From: Nitrospirota bacterium
GTDB taxonomy: Bacteria; Nitrospirota; Thermodesulfovibrionia; Thermodesulfovibrionales; UBA6898
Assembly: GCA_021825365.1 (NCBI GenBank)
Contig: JAKAHR010000022.1
Span: 1-55,533 of the forward strand
Length of the DNA stretch: 55,533 nt
Reading direction: 5' to 3'
Shown here: positions 15,451-24,086 of the stretch, piece by piece
Layout of the letters: each line of letters starts with the position of its first letter
How positions within the stretch are numbered: the first letter of the stretch is position 1
The notes under the pieces: generated by a model
Database searches by the model: none
Told to the model about the DNA's origin: nothing
Seen by the model: only the letters and a program-made list of their open reading frames with translations
Translations under genes and position numbers: made by a program

Positions 15451-16346
15451 GCGAAGGCATGGTGGAATTCAGGCCGGTAAACAACAAGGGGCTCGGGAAG
15501 AATGCCCCGTCCGCCTTCGAGAGGACATTCAAGGCGGAAATTACGAGCATCCACCAGCTCACCTCGATGGAGAACCTCTACCGGATGCAGATAATCGACC
15601 CGTCAGAGCGAAAAGGTTTTTCCTTCGAGCCCGGCCAGTTCGTGATGCTCGAACTCCCGGGAATCGGCGAGGCGCCCTTTTCGATAACCTCTTCGCCCCT
15701 GCGCCACGGCGACATCGAGCTCTGCATACGAAAAGCGGGGAGTCTGACGAACTTCCTCTCCCGGGTAGGCAGGGGAACGAGGGTCGGCATCCGCGGCCCG
15801 CTCGGCACCGGTTTCCCGATGGAAAAGATGCACGGCAATGACATCCTGCTGATCGCGGGAGGGCTCGGCCTTGCGCCCCTACGCGCCTGCATCTCGTACG
15901 CCCAGGACAACAGGAGCCGCTTTCATAATGTGGATATCGTCTACGGCGCAAAGGAGCCCTCGCAATTCCTCTTCACGTATCAGTATGACTGGTGGCGCGC
16001 CGACGACATAGGCCTGCACATCACCGTCGAGAAGCCGGATGACTCGTGGAAGGGTCCCGTCGGAATGACGACCGGCATCCTCGACCAGATCCTCGCGTCC
16101 CGGGGGAGTTCTTTTCATGAAAATACCTATGCTATAGTCTGCGGTCCTCCGGTGATGTTCAAGTTCGTCTGTTCGATGCTGACGCAGAAGAACCTTCCGA
16201 TGCAGAAGATGTTCGTCTCCCTTGAACGCCGCATGCAGTGCGGCATGGGGAAATGCTGCCGCTGCAACGTCGGCTCCACCTATATCTGCCTGAAGGGACC
16301 GGTCTTCGATTACTGGACCGTGATGAACCTGAAGGAGGCGATATAG
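15447..16346 (+). CDS. hydG: Group 3b-type hydrogenase gamma (FAD/NAD(P)) subunit
   Basis: This 299-residue ferredoxin reductase-like protein has an FAD domain (FEPGQFVMLELPGIGEAPFS), then an NAD(P) domain with LLIAGGLGLAPLRA and YAIVCGPPVMF. It ends in a 2Fe-2S-type cysteine set, CGMGKCCRCNVGSTYICLKG. It matches HydG/AsrB/PyrK-type subunits that pass electrons to NAD(P)+. The cysteine set is complete. It sits between the beta and small subunits, one base ahead of the next start. Confidence 0.9.
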   Translation: MSEGMVEFRPVNNKGLGKNAPSAFERTFKAEITSIHQLTSMENLYRMQIIDPSERKGFSFEPGQFVMLELPGIGEAPFSITSSPLRHGDIELCIRKAGSLTNFLSRVGRGTRVGIRGPLGTGFPMEKMHGNDILLIAGGLGLAPLRACISYAQDNRSRFHNVDIVYGAKEPSQFLFTYQYDWWRADDIGLHITVEKPDDSWKGPVGMTTGILDQILASRGSSFHENTYAIVCGPPVMFKFVCSMLTQKNLPMQKMFVSLERRMQCGMGKCCRCNVGSTYICLKGPVFDYWTVMNLKEAI

Positions 16347-16347
16347 G

Positions 16348-17154
16348 ATGCTGAACAGCGGGAGGACATATCTGGGTGTCCCTGTCAGCAGGCCGAAGGT
16401 GGGTTTTTTTGATTTTTCCTCCTGTGAGGGCTGCCAGCTCCAGATGGTGAATAATGAATCAACCCTCCTCGATTTTCTCGCTCTCGTCCAGATCGTGAAC
16501 TTCCGCGAGGCGATGACCGGGGAGTCTGACGACTACGACATCGCCTTCGTGGAGGGCAGCATCACCCGGCCTGATGAGGTGGACCGGCTCCAGGCGATAC
16601 GCTCCCGCGCAAAGGTTCTGGTCGCCCTCGGTTCCTGCGCCTGTTTCGGAGGCGTCAACCAGCTGAAGAACCGGTTCAGAGACCTCCCGTGGGTGAAAGA
16701 GACGGTGTACGGCGGCGCTGCCGTTGAAACGGATGTTGTCAGGCCGTTGCATGACGTGGTAACGGTTGATCTGATGATCTACGGTTGCCCGGTGCGAAAA
16801 GAAGAGGTCGAAAAGGTCGTCACCAATATTGCCATCGGGAAAGAGATAGCCTATCCGAAATATCCTGTCTGCATGGAATGCAAGGCGAATGAGAACATCT
16901 GCCTGTTCGACCTGGGCGAGGCCTGCCTCGGCCCTGTCACCAGGGCAGGATGCGGGGCCTGGTGTCCGGGCAGCAGGGCAGGATGCTGGGGATGCCGCGG
17001 CCCTGCCGACGACCCGAACATGGAACAGATGAAACGCCTGATGCAGGAGCGCGGGATTTCTGAGGAGATGATCCTCGATCGCCTTGAATGCTTCGGGGGG
17101 TTCTGCGAATTTTCCGATGCACTACGCGCCGAGATGTCAAAGGAGAACCCGTGA
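16348..17154 (+). CDS. hydD: NiFe hydrogenase small (delta) subunit
   Basis: The 268-residue small subunit of the Complex I 20-kDa/HydD type lacks a Tat signal and is therefore cytoplasmic. Cluster ligands are visible: FSSCEGCQLQ (proximal cluster), GSCACFGG, and a cysteine-rich C-terminal part with CMECKANENICLF, CLGPVTRAGCGAWCPG and CWGC. Its TGA overlaps the GTG of the large subunit (GTGA), which favours stoichiometric synthesis. Confidence 0.92.
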   Translation: MLNSGRTYLGVPVSRPKVGFFDFSSCEGCQLQMVNNESTLLDFLALVQIVNFREAMTGESDDYDIAFVEGSITRPDEVDRLQAIRSRAKVLVALGSCACFGGVNQLKNRFRDLPWVKETVYGGAAVETDVVRPLHDVVTVDLMIYGCPVRKEEVEKVVTNIAIGKEIAYPKYPVCMECKANENICLFDLGEACLGPVTRAGCGAWCPGSRAGCWGCRGPADDPNMEQMKRLMQERGISEEMILDRLECFGGFCEFSDALRAEMSKENP

Positions 17155-18425
17155 AGGTCAACTGCAACGTGAACGTCCATCACCTCAGCCGCGTCGAAGG
17201 CCACGGCGCTATCGGCATTACGATCAGGGACGGCAAGGTTGAGCGTGCCTCATGGGAGGTCATCGAAACCCCGCGCTTCTTCGAGGCGATCCTTTCGGGG
17301 AAGCGCTGGGAAAACGCCCCGGTGATCACCGGGAGGATCTGCGGCATCTGTTCAATCGGCCACACGCTCGCAAGCATTCGGGCCGTTGAAAACGCCTTTG
17401 CTATTACGCCGACGGAACAGACGGGTAACCTGCGGCTCCTCCTCAAACACATGGAGACCCTGCAGAGCCACGTTCTTCATCTCTATTTTCTGGCAGCGCC
17501 CGATTTCCTCGGCGCAGGGAGCGTCTTTCCCCTTATCGAATCCGCGCCTGACGTCGTGGCGAGGGCAGCCCGTATGAAGCTCCTTGCGAATGATGTCTGC
17601 GACTGCGTCGGCGGCAGGAGGCTTCATCCCACGAGAACGGTCGTGGGAGGCTTCACCATGCTCCCGGAGAAGAAGGAATTGTCCCGTTTCAGGGAACGCC
17701 TTATCGCCGCCTCGGCTGATCTGACGCAAACGGCTGAGCTGTTTACGACTTTCAAAATCCCCGATTTTGCGAGGGAGACGGAATTCGTCTCCTTGAAGGG
17801 AGAAGGTGCGTACCCCTTCATCGGCGGCAGGCTGATATCCTCCGACGGCGTCGAGAAAGAGGAACATGAATACCGCGGGATGACCAACGAGTTCCTCGTC
17901 AGCCAGTCGACCTCGAAATGGGCGCGGCTATCGCGGGAATCCTACGCAGTCGGAGCGCTTGCGCGGCTGAACAATAATTTCGCTCATCTGCATCCCGCTG
18001 CCGCGGAAGTTGCCTCCCTGTTCCACCTCAAACCCGTCTGCCACAACCCTTATATGAACAATATCGCTCAGCTTGTCGAGTGCGTGCATGTGGTAAAAGA
18101 TGCGGTGCGGATCATCGATTCACTCCTGGATGCGCAGTGGGAGGAACCAAAGCAGGAGATCACGCCCAGGGCGGGAAGGGGCGTCGGGGCGGTCGAGGTG
18201 CCCCGCGGCATCCTGTATCATTGCTACGAGTTCGATGACAGCGGACATGTGGTAAAGGCCGACTGCGTGATACCGACCGGACAGAACCATGCGAACATCC
18301 AGCTTGATCTCGAATATCTTGCATCGCGGTATGCATCGGAAGGCATGACAGACCGGGACATAAGCCTTCTCGCCCAGATGCTCGTTCGCTCGTATGATCC
18401 CTGCATCTCCTGTTCAGTGCACTGA
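17151..18425 (+). CDS. hydA: NiFe hydrogenase large (alpha) subunit
   Basis: The 424-residue catalytic subunit starts at a GTG after AAGGAG. The metal ligands are present: RICGIC with C64 and C67 at the N-terminus, and DPCISC with C418 and C421 at the C-terminus. The N-terminal HHLSRVEGHG is typical of group 3 enzymes. The reading frame ends exactly after DPCISCSVH, so there is no C-terminal peptide for the usual maturation protease to remove. With the other three subunits it forms a soluble, NAD(P)-linked bidirectional hydrogenase, possibly with sulfur-reducing activity. The group 3b call rests on operon order and motifs. Confidence 0.92.
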   Translation: MKVNCNVNVHHLSRVEGHGAIGITIRDGKVERASWEVIETPRFFEAILSGKRWENAPVITGRICGICSIGHTLASIRAVENAFAITPTEQTGNLRLLLKHMETLQSHVLHLYFLAAPDFLGAGSVFPLIESAPDVVARAARMKLLANDVCDCVGGRRLHPTRTVVGGFTMLPEKKELSRFRERLIAASADLTQTAELFTTFKIPDFARETEFVSLKGEGAYPFIGGRLISSDGVEKEEHEYRGMTNEFLVSQSTSKWARLSRESYAVGALARLNNNFAHLHPAAAEVASLFHLKPVCHNPYMNNIAQLVECVHVVKDAVRIIDSLLDAQWEEPKQEITPRAGRGVGAVEVPRGILYHCYEFDDSGHVVKADCVIPTGQNHANIQLDLEYLASRYASEGMTDRDISLLAQMLVRSYDPCISCSVH

Positions 18426-18586
18426 TTCTCCGTATCCTTATTTGTGCTATATCGTAGTTCCCTGATATCGCAATTAATAACGCGAGCATCAATCGAATTA
18501 GACCTTGACAGGTATCCGCAAAAGGAGTAAGTTTTAGACAAGAGTAAGTTGAAGAGAAGGTGGTGGTCTTACTCCCCTCGTTCGGT

Positions 18587-18598
18587 TCTCCGAAGAGA
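18587..18598. repeat. Hairpin with TTCG-type loop
   Basis: TCTC-CGAA-GAGA on the plus strand reads TCTC-TTCG-GAGA on the minus strand, a stable UUCG tetraloop hairpin if transcribed that way. It is part of a cluster of stem-loops in the 525-bp gap between the hydrogenase and protease genes. Confidence 0.6.
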
Positions 18599-18600
18599 GG

Positions 18601-18653
18601 TCTCGGGCCAGGACAATCGGACCCGAGAAGAGATCATGAGACGATTAGTCTCA
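18601..18653. repeat. Two adjacent perfect inverted repeats
   Basis: TCTCGGG (18601-18607) pairs with CCCGAGA (18622-18628), and TGAGAC (18637-18642) pairs with GTCTCA (18648-18653). They follow each other directly. No T-run follows on either strand, so they are not ordinary intrinsic terminators. Confidence 0.7.
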
Positions 18654-18806
18654 GGGAAACCGGACGAAAGGGAATAAGCACCGCCTTTTTTTCGGCCCGC
18701 TGCAATACTTCATCACCCGATCGAATAACCCTGCTCCCATATCCTGCTGCTCAGGAGATGCCGTCTCGCAGCTCCGGCCGTATTCTCCTGCCGTTGTAAG
18801 TCTCAT
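18651..18806 (-). pseudogene. Short frame beginning like an Rrf2 regulator
   Basis: The minus-strand ATG at 18806 opens 51 codons whose first ten (MRLTTAGEYG) are like the start of Rrf2-family iron-sulfur regulators. The rest has no Rrf2 features: no continued helix-turn-helix and no cluster cysteines. It may be a decayed start of such a gene or chance. The region overlaps several hairpins. Confidence 0.2.
18754..18775. repeat. Stem-loop in the hydrogenase-protease gap
   Basis: GGAGATGC (18754-18761) and GCAGCTCC (18768-18775) form seven pairs of eight around a six-base loop. A further hairpin, CTGAAC/GTTCAG with inner CCC/GGG pairs, lies at 18820-18842. The gap holds no convincing gene. Confidence 0.55.
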
Positions 18807-18819
18807 TGCGCTGCATCCG

Positions 18820-18842
18820 CTGAACTCACCCTTCGGGTTCAG
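18820..18842. repeat. Stem-loop CTGAAC/GTTCAG
   Basis: A perfect 6-bp outer stem encloses CCCTTCGGG, which could itself close a TTCG loop. With the hairpins at 18587-18653 and 18754-18775 it gives an unusual density of structure over about 260 bp. Confidence 0.6.
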
Positions 18843-18949
18843 ACAGCAGCGACTGCGGACGCTCCATATCGCCGACAACGCCAACGGTGAATACTGAAGT
18901 CGCGCCATCCGGCCTCCCCTGATCGCGGGATTCCCGGATAAAGACAGAT

Positions 18950-21900
18950 CTACCAGATGATGATACGATCCATGATCACCGTGCCGTCGGTAATCGTGAC
19001 GTCGCCTTTGAGCGCAGTGTATAACGTGTGAGCAGAGGTCGCACATTCACGGCCCCCGAGCAGATTGATGGTGGTGCCGTTTCTGCTTAAGATGAGATGC
19101 TCATCAAACCTCGTGCCGAGGATGCGGACCATGCCGCCATCAGGGGCTGCGGCATATCCCAGCGCTATCGTTGCATACGGGGTCGGATTGCCGTCGACGG
19201 TGACGAGATCTCCGGAGCAGGAGGAGAAGTTTGCGGTGCAGGCGCGGGGAGAAGTCATAGCAGCCGAGGTCGCCATGCTCGTGCCGGTTCCGCAGCCTCC
19301 GGACCAGTTGCTGAAGGTGTTGGGGCTGACCGGCACGGTAAAGAGGCTTACCGAAAGACCGCTGTTATACCAGCAACCTGCTGAGCAATCAGGATTTATC
19401 GTGCCGCTTGCGCCGGGATTAACGGAAGTTGTGAGGAGGTATTGTGTTGCAAAGTTTGCAGTGTAAGTCGTCGGTACATCCGGCGAAGATATCCCCCGGG
19501 AAAGGGAGCCGTTGCCATCGCTCCAGGAGGAGAAGATATATTGCACCCCGGTTGTGCCGGCCTGGGGAGACGATGTGCCGAGGCTGTGGCTTTCAGCAGG
19601 ATACCATGAAAAGACCTGGGATGAAGTGTATCCCGTCCCGTCTACGGTGAAGCCGAGGCCTGAAGGCGAAGTGCCGACAGTGACGGACATAGGCCCAAGG
19701 CATCGGTACACACGGACGTCATCGATCAGCCATCCCAGCGCGCCGAAACTGTCATCAGTGCCGATCCTGAACCTGAATTTCACGTTCTGTCCTGCCAGAC
19801 CGGCGAGATCAAGACGGCTGGAGATATAGCCGTTGCTGATCCCCACGAATCCGGGGCGGCCAGCCAATGGGTTGCCATAAGATAAATAGATATGGCTACC
19901 GTTATCATTATAACCGTTATTAACAAAGAGAGACTGGGTGTCCTGCCATGTGGCACCATTGTTGGTGCTATATTCAAGCACTCCGCCGTCATAGTAATTG
20001 GCGCCGCTATATTCAAAGTCATAGGCATGATTGAAGTGCATGTAAGCGTTTGTCGGGATCAGGATGCCGGCTGCATTCTGTACATAAGAATCTGTAAAAA
20101 ATCCAATACCAAGATCAAGATCCCGCCCCCACATGCTGTGGGTCCCACTCGTTGCATATCCTATCTGTGGCACGATCCAGGCGTCTGTTCCGATCAGAGC
20201 CGCATGCTGCCAGTTTCCTCCCCCGCTTTCAAAGTTGTCGAAGAAGATATTGTAAGGCTGCGTGCCTGCCGCACAAAACGGAGCCTCAGTTGCAGCGCAG
20301 TTGATAGGCTGGAGGTTCATCTCCACTGCGTCAACCGCATTTTTCACCTGATCGCAATCAGCGGCGGTTATCGAGTACGAGCCTGTGAGGTTGCTGCAGG
20401 CGAGCTGCAGCGCGTCATAGAGGTCAGCGTAGTCGCTCCCTGAGGTGAGGATGTTAGTCTGAACTTCGTAATAAATCTTCGACGCCTTTATGACACCAAG
20501 ACCTGATACAGTTTTGCCATTAAATGTATCGCCGTGGGTAATGAGATAACCTGCTTTATTGCCCACACCGCTATTGACGTGGACACCACCATTATCCGCG
20601 GTTCCGCAATAATACGCATTATGTGCCGTTACATTATTGCTGGTCATTTTATCAGGCTGGTCGTGATCCGGCGGATTTGCGAGACTTCGGTTTGCGCCTC
20701 CCGGCAGATCTTCCCCATGAAGCCAGCTATTATCAGCTGTGGTACTAACATCGACGAATTCTCCCCATATGTCCGATAGGGATTCATTAATAGCGCCGGA
20801 TTGCATGTAGTAAAAGAGGCCGGATTCATATTGGGTGACGCCGTGGGTGTATTCATGAGCTACCACATCATTTGTAATGTATGCCTGTCCAAAGACGACC
20901 TGTCCAAAAACGAGTTGAGACCCGTTCCACATGGCATTACTCCAGGGGCACGTAGAGCCAGGCTGACAGTAACGGGTGGTAGCTGTGATATTCATGCCGA
21001 GTCCGTCGATACTGTCGCGTCCATGCTGGGTTAAGTAGAAATCATAGACGGTGCCGAGCAAGTCATACACAGTATTTACATCGGCAATTGTCGAGACAGG
21101 TCCTCCCTCACTCCTCATGAGATTCGGCCCAGGCAGCGGCAAGGTATTGTCATTATTGTTGTCGTAAATCATTCTATATTTTGCATGCGGCATCTGGTTG
21201 AAGTGCAGGGCTATGTACCCCGCGTGCGCATCGACGAGCACCAGCTCATCTACCGGCTGATCGTCGGATGCCCTGACCTGCATCCTCCAGACGAGACTGT
21301 TCACATTCCCGCCCCCGCCCAGCAGCGCCGGGTTATATATCCAGAGTTCCGGTTTGCTCACCGTAAGCGTAGAGACGTCGAGCCGATAGTGCTTCGCAAC
21401 GAGCCCGAGTGCAGTCCGCATCGCGGCTGCGGCATCGATCGTCGGCAGCGTATCAATAACAGGAGCAGGCGAGACCTCGCCGTTTACGCTCAGCACATCG
21501 TTGGCAGCATCGAGGTCTACCATCAGCTCTCCGGCGATGACCGGCACACCGTGGTGTATCTGCTGATACCGGATGATCGACCTGCCCTTCTCCCCCTTCT
21601 TCTTGCGCATCACGGAAAGTTCCGTCGCGGCATCGCTGATGCCGAACATCGGGCCGTACTGATGGAGAAAGCCTGCGGCAGCGTCTTCGGGCGTCGCGTC
21701 GGCCGCCATCGCCGAGGGGTGCGGTATCGGCCTGCCGGACTCGGTCTTCAGAAAGCGCACCTTTCCGGTTGCCGAATGATATGACATGGTTACCCTGCCA
21801 GGGACGGACTGTTGCAACTGCTCGGTCAGCGCCTGTACCGAAGGCTCAGCGACTACGGACGAGGAGAGCGACAGAAAGACGGACAGGACGGCAATGAAGG

Positions 21901-21976
21901 AGAGTATTCTTCTATGCACGGCGGTCCATAAGGCAACGGCATGGGGGGCAAACCACGAATGGCCTTTCAAAGACAA
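18950..21976 (-). CDS. Secreted M4 (thermolysin-type) metalloprotease with C-terminal add-on domains
   Basis: The long protein (up to 1008 residues) has a signal peptide (about residues 22-43), an FTP/PepSY-type propeptide (about 45-260) and an M4 catalytic domain. Zinc ligands are H374 and H378 in VVAHEYTHGV and E398 in GAINESLSD; NGGVHVNSGVGNKAGYLI carries the catalytic His. A beta-sandwich domain (about 580-760) with NWQHAALIGTDAWIVP resembles those in immune-inhibitor-A-like proteases. Two bacterial repeat-type modules follow (TYTANFATQYLLTTSVNPG; ACTANFSS), and the protein ends without a sorting signal. The first start is TTG at 21976; a GTG at 21919 would give a more typical signal peptide. 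It is an extracellular protein-degrading enzyme. Confidence 0.88.
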   Translation of the reverse strand: MSLKGHSWFAPHAVALWTAVHRRILSFIAVLSVFLSLSSSVVAEPSVQALTEQLQQSVPGRVTMSYHSATGKVRFLKTESGRPIPHPSAMAADATPEDAAAGFLHQYGPMFGISDAATELSVMRKKKGEKGRSIIRYQQIHHGVPVIAGELMVDLDAANDVLSVNGEVSPAPVIDTLPTIDAAAAMRTALGLVAKHYRLDVSTLTVSKPELWIYNPALLGGGGNVNSLVWRMQVRASDDQPVDELVLVDAHAGYIALHFNQMPHAKYRMIYDNNNDNTLPLPGPNLMRSEGGPVSTIADVNTVYDLLGTVYDFYLTQHGRDSIDGLGMNITATTRYCQPGSTCPWSNAMWNGSQLVFGQVVFGQAYITNDVVAHEYTHGVTQYESGLFYYMQSGAINESLSDIWGEFVDVSTTADNSWLHGEDLPGGANRSLANPPDHDQPDKMTSNNVTAHNAYYCGTADNGGVHVNSGVGNKAGYLITHGDTFNGKTVSGLGVIKASKIYYEVQTNILTSGSDYADLYDALQLACSNLTGSYSITAADCDQVKNAVDAVEMNLQPINCAATEAPFCAAGTQPYNIFFDNFESGGGNWQHAALIGTDAWIVPQIGYATSGTHSMWGRDLDLGIGFFTDSYVQNAAGILIPTNAYMHFNHAYDFEYSGANYYDGGVLEYSTNNGATWQDTQSLFVNNGYNDNGSHIYLSYGNPLAGRPGFVGISNGYISSRLDLAGLAGQNVKFRFRIGTDDSFGALGWLIDDVRVYRCLGPMSVTVGTSPSGLGFTVDGTGYTSSQVFSWYPAESHSLGTSSPQAGTTGVQYIFSSWSDGNGSLSRGISSPDVPTTYTANFATQYLLTTSVNPGASGTINPDCSAGCWYNSGLSVSLFTVPVSPNTFSNWSGGCGTGTSMATSAAMTSPRACTANFSSCSGDLVTVDGNPTPYATIALGYAAAPDGGMVRILGTRFDEHLILSRNGTTINLLGGRECATSAHTLYTALKGDVTITDGTVIMDRIIIW

Positions 21977-22017
21977 GATGGGGAATAAATATACTCATAA
22001 ATACGTAATGCCTGCTA

Positions 22018-22104
22018 TGGTGCCGGTGGAGAGAATCGAACTCTCACGGGGTTGCCCCCACCGGATTTTGAGTCCGGCGCGTCTGCCAGTTCCACCACAC
22101 CGGC
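22018..22104 (-). tRNA. tRNA-Leu (CAA)
   Basis: The minus-strand cloverleaf begins GCCGGTGTGG and ends CACCGGC-A-CCA, with the CCA encoded. The anticodon stem is CCGGA/TCCGG with loop CTCAAAA, giving anticodon CAA. A long variable arm (GTGGGGGCAACCCCGT) shows the class II leucine form, and the T loop GTTCGATTC is normal. Length is 87 bases including CCA. Confidence 0.96.
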
Positions 22105-22121
22105 GCATCAACACATTATGT

Positions 22122-22151
22122 AGTATACAAAAAGCCGGCCCCTTGTGTCCG
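22122..22151 (-). promoter_or_regulatory. Possible promoter of tRNA-Leu
   Basis: CGGACA (22146-22151) and TATACT (22122-22127) are 18 bp apart on the minus strand. The expected start lies about 11 bases before the mature tRNA. Confidence 0.35.
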
Positions 22152-22203
22152 CACAACGAATATCGCTGCAGGGACAGCGGCATCATGCTGACCGGAAATC
22201 GGC

Positions 22204-23871
22204 CTATGCGCCGCCGGGCCCGGCCATGCTCAGGGCAAGGCCGATGGCAGGGATAAAATCCTTCTTCCGGGACATCACCCGCGGCAGGGTGCAGGTGCCC
22301 TCTTCGACCTTCACATCAAAGGCCTTCTCCACAATCCAGGTCTCGCCCTTGAGAAGAACCCTCTCATAGGTCGCTATCAGCGGATTTGTTATCAGGAGGG
22401 CGGCAAGGCTATAGCCGTTCGTCACCCTGAGTCGCTCCAGTTCATCAAGCAGGTCCTTTTCGAGCAGGTCGATCTGCTCGCAGTCAAGGACCATCATCTG
22501 ACTTATCCCCAGCTTCCTGCCCGCTATGATGAACTCCTTGAAATCCGCGGCGATGAGTTCCGAAGCCGTCTTGTTCTTGACATTAATGCTCTCATTGAGG
22601 AGTTCCTTGCCGTACTCCTTAATGGAGACCCCCGCTGCCTCCGCCAGCCTCTCTGCCGCGAGGCGGTCCTTGTCGGTGGTCGTGGACAAGGTCAGGATAA
22701 GGGTGTCGGAGAGTATGCCCGACAGCAGGACCCCGGCTATCTCGGCGGGTATCTGCACCTGGTGGAGGAACATCAGATTTGCCACGACGGTGCAGGTGCT
22801 GCCCACAGGGTCGTTGTACACATAGATCGGGGCGACCGTAGAGATATCGCCGACGCGGTGGTGGTCGATGATCTCGAGTATCTCCGCCTCTTCGATCCCG
22901 TCCACCGCCTGGGATATTTCATTGTGGTCCACGAGAATCGCCCGCTTGCGCACCGGGGCGAGCAGGTCCGTCCTGGTCACAAAGCCTATCAGCCGGTTGT
23001 CGCTGTCCACGACGACCGCGGAGCGGTAATCAGACTCGAGGACCTTCTTCCTGAGCTCCGAGATGGGCGTATAAGGTCCGACTTGCGACACATTCCTTGC
23101 CATGATCCCAACGACCGGCTCTGACATGGTCATCAGCTGGACAGTCGCAAAGGCGGTGTGGGGCGATGAGATCAGCACCGTGCCGCCGGCGTGAGCTGCG
23201 ACCGCCACCTCCTGGGCGATGGGCAGGCCGTCGGTCACGATCGCCGCGGAGCAGCCCATCCTCACCAGATCGAGCAGGATATCTTGCTGGTCTCCTATGA
23301 TTACGATGTCTCCCGTACGGACTTTATTCAGGATCGTCCCCTTCTGCATGGCAGCGGTATGCACCCTGCCGGAAAGATACTCTGTCCTGCCGGCATTGCT
23401 GACGACATGGCCGTCGAGGGTCTTGATGAGGATGTCGAGGTTGATGGGGCTCTCGGTGATATCACTGAACCCCACGCTGTCCATATAATGCCGGGCAATG
23501 TCTTTCAGGCCGACCATGCCGGCCAGCCTCCCGGCATCATCCACCACCGGCAGGGAGCGCACACCCATATCGCGCATCCGGACCGCAAGGGACTGGATGG
23601 AATCCCGCGCGTTTGCCGCGATAGGCCTTTTGAGGGAGAGGTCATTCACCGTAGCCGAAAGACTTTCGAGTTCCGACGGCACGGGGACGCTGAACCGGTT
23701 CAGGATAAAGGCGGTCTCCTCATTGATCTTTCCCGCCCTTGCAGGGGTGAAAAGGAACCTCTTGTCCGTGAGGTTCTTGAAATGCGCATAGCCGATCGCG
23801 GAGCAGACTGAATCCGTATCCGGATTGGTGTGTCCAACGACATAGACGATTTTTGACGATCCGTTGCCCAC
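22204..23871 (-). CDS. ppaC: Manganese-dependent (family II) inorganic pyrophosphatase with CBS and DRTGG domains
   Basis: The 555-residue enzyme hydrolyses pyrophosphate to phosphate. The DHH phosphoesterase half shows GHTNPDTDSVCSAIGYAHF at residues 12-30 (metal ligands) and EIIDHHRVGDI near 338-348, followed by SGILSDTLILTLSTTTDKD. Between the halves an insert holds CBS domains around a DRTGG-like domain, which in characterised relatives gives adenine-nucleotide regulation. The DHHA2 part (ASELIAADFKEF and onward) is complete. It ends the minus-strand run that begins at rpmH. Confidence 0.92.
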   Translation of the reverse strand: MGNGSSKIVYVVGHTNPDTDSVCSAIGYAHFKNLTDKRFLFTPARAGKINEETAFILNRFSVPVPSELESLSATVNDLSLKRPIAANARDSIQSLAVRMRDMGVRSLPVVDDAGRLAGMVGLKDIARHYMDSVGFSDITESPINLDILIKTLDGHVVSNAGRTEYLSGRVHTAAMQKGTILNKVRTGDIVIIGDQQDILLDLVRMGCSAAIVTDGLPIAQEVAVAAHAGGTVLISSPHTAFATVQLMTMSEPVVGIMARNVSQVGPYTPISELRKKVLESDYRSAVVVDSDNRLIGFVTRTDLLAPVRKRAILVDHNEISQAVDGIEEAEILEIIDHHRVGDISTVAPIYVYNDPVGSTCTVVANLMFLHQVQIPAEIAGVLLSGILSDTLILTLSTTTDKDRLAAERLAEAAGVSIKEYGKELLNESINVKNKTASELIAADFKEFIIAGRKLGISQMMVLDCEQIDLLEKDLLDELERLRVTNGYSLAALLITNPLIATYERVLLKGETWIVEKAFDVKVEEGTCTLPRVMSRKKDFIPAIGLALSMAGPGGA

Positions 23872-23882
23872 TCTGATGCTCC

Positions 23883-24077
23883 CTACTTGCCCTTCATCCT
23901 GATGAAGTTGCCGATAGACCGGTCATAGGTCCGCTCATATTCCGGGGTGAAGAAACAGGCGGGCAGTTCACCGCTCTCCCGGTGGTAGTGCACGCATTCG
24001 CAGCATTTATGTTTCCTGGGGCATGGCTCATAGGTGCAATTACAGTGAGCCTTGTTCTTCTCCGCAACGCATTCCAT
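23883..24077 (-). CDS. DUF6485 family small cysteine-rich protein
   Basis: The 64-residue protein has the pattern [19 protein letters not shown], then [20 protein letters not shown] with FF, i.e. eight cysteines typical of DUF6485. Such proteins are frequent in anaerobes and probably bind metal, but have no known function. It lies between mnmE and the pyrophosphatase with gaps of about 10 bases, so it is co-transcribed. Confidence 0.8.
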   Translation of the reverse strand: MECVAEKNKAHCNCTYEPCPRKHKCCECVHYHRESGELPACFFTPEYERTYDRSIGNFIRMKGK

Positions 24078-24086
24078 GCTGTCCTC

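Noticed and set aside
14410..18425. Reading hydBG as anaerobic sulfite reductase AsrAB
   Set aside because: The two subunits are similar to AsrA/AsrB, but they are followed directly by NiFe small and large subunits and no sirohaem AsrC is present.
22018..22104. tRNA-Leu as an integration site
   Set aside because: No integrase gene and no repeated tRNA end was seen nearby; flanking genes are a protease and a housekeeping pyrophosphatase.
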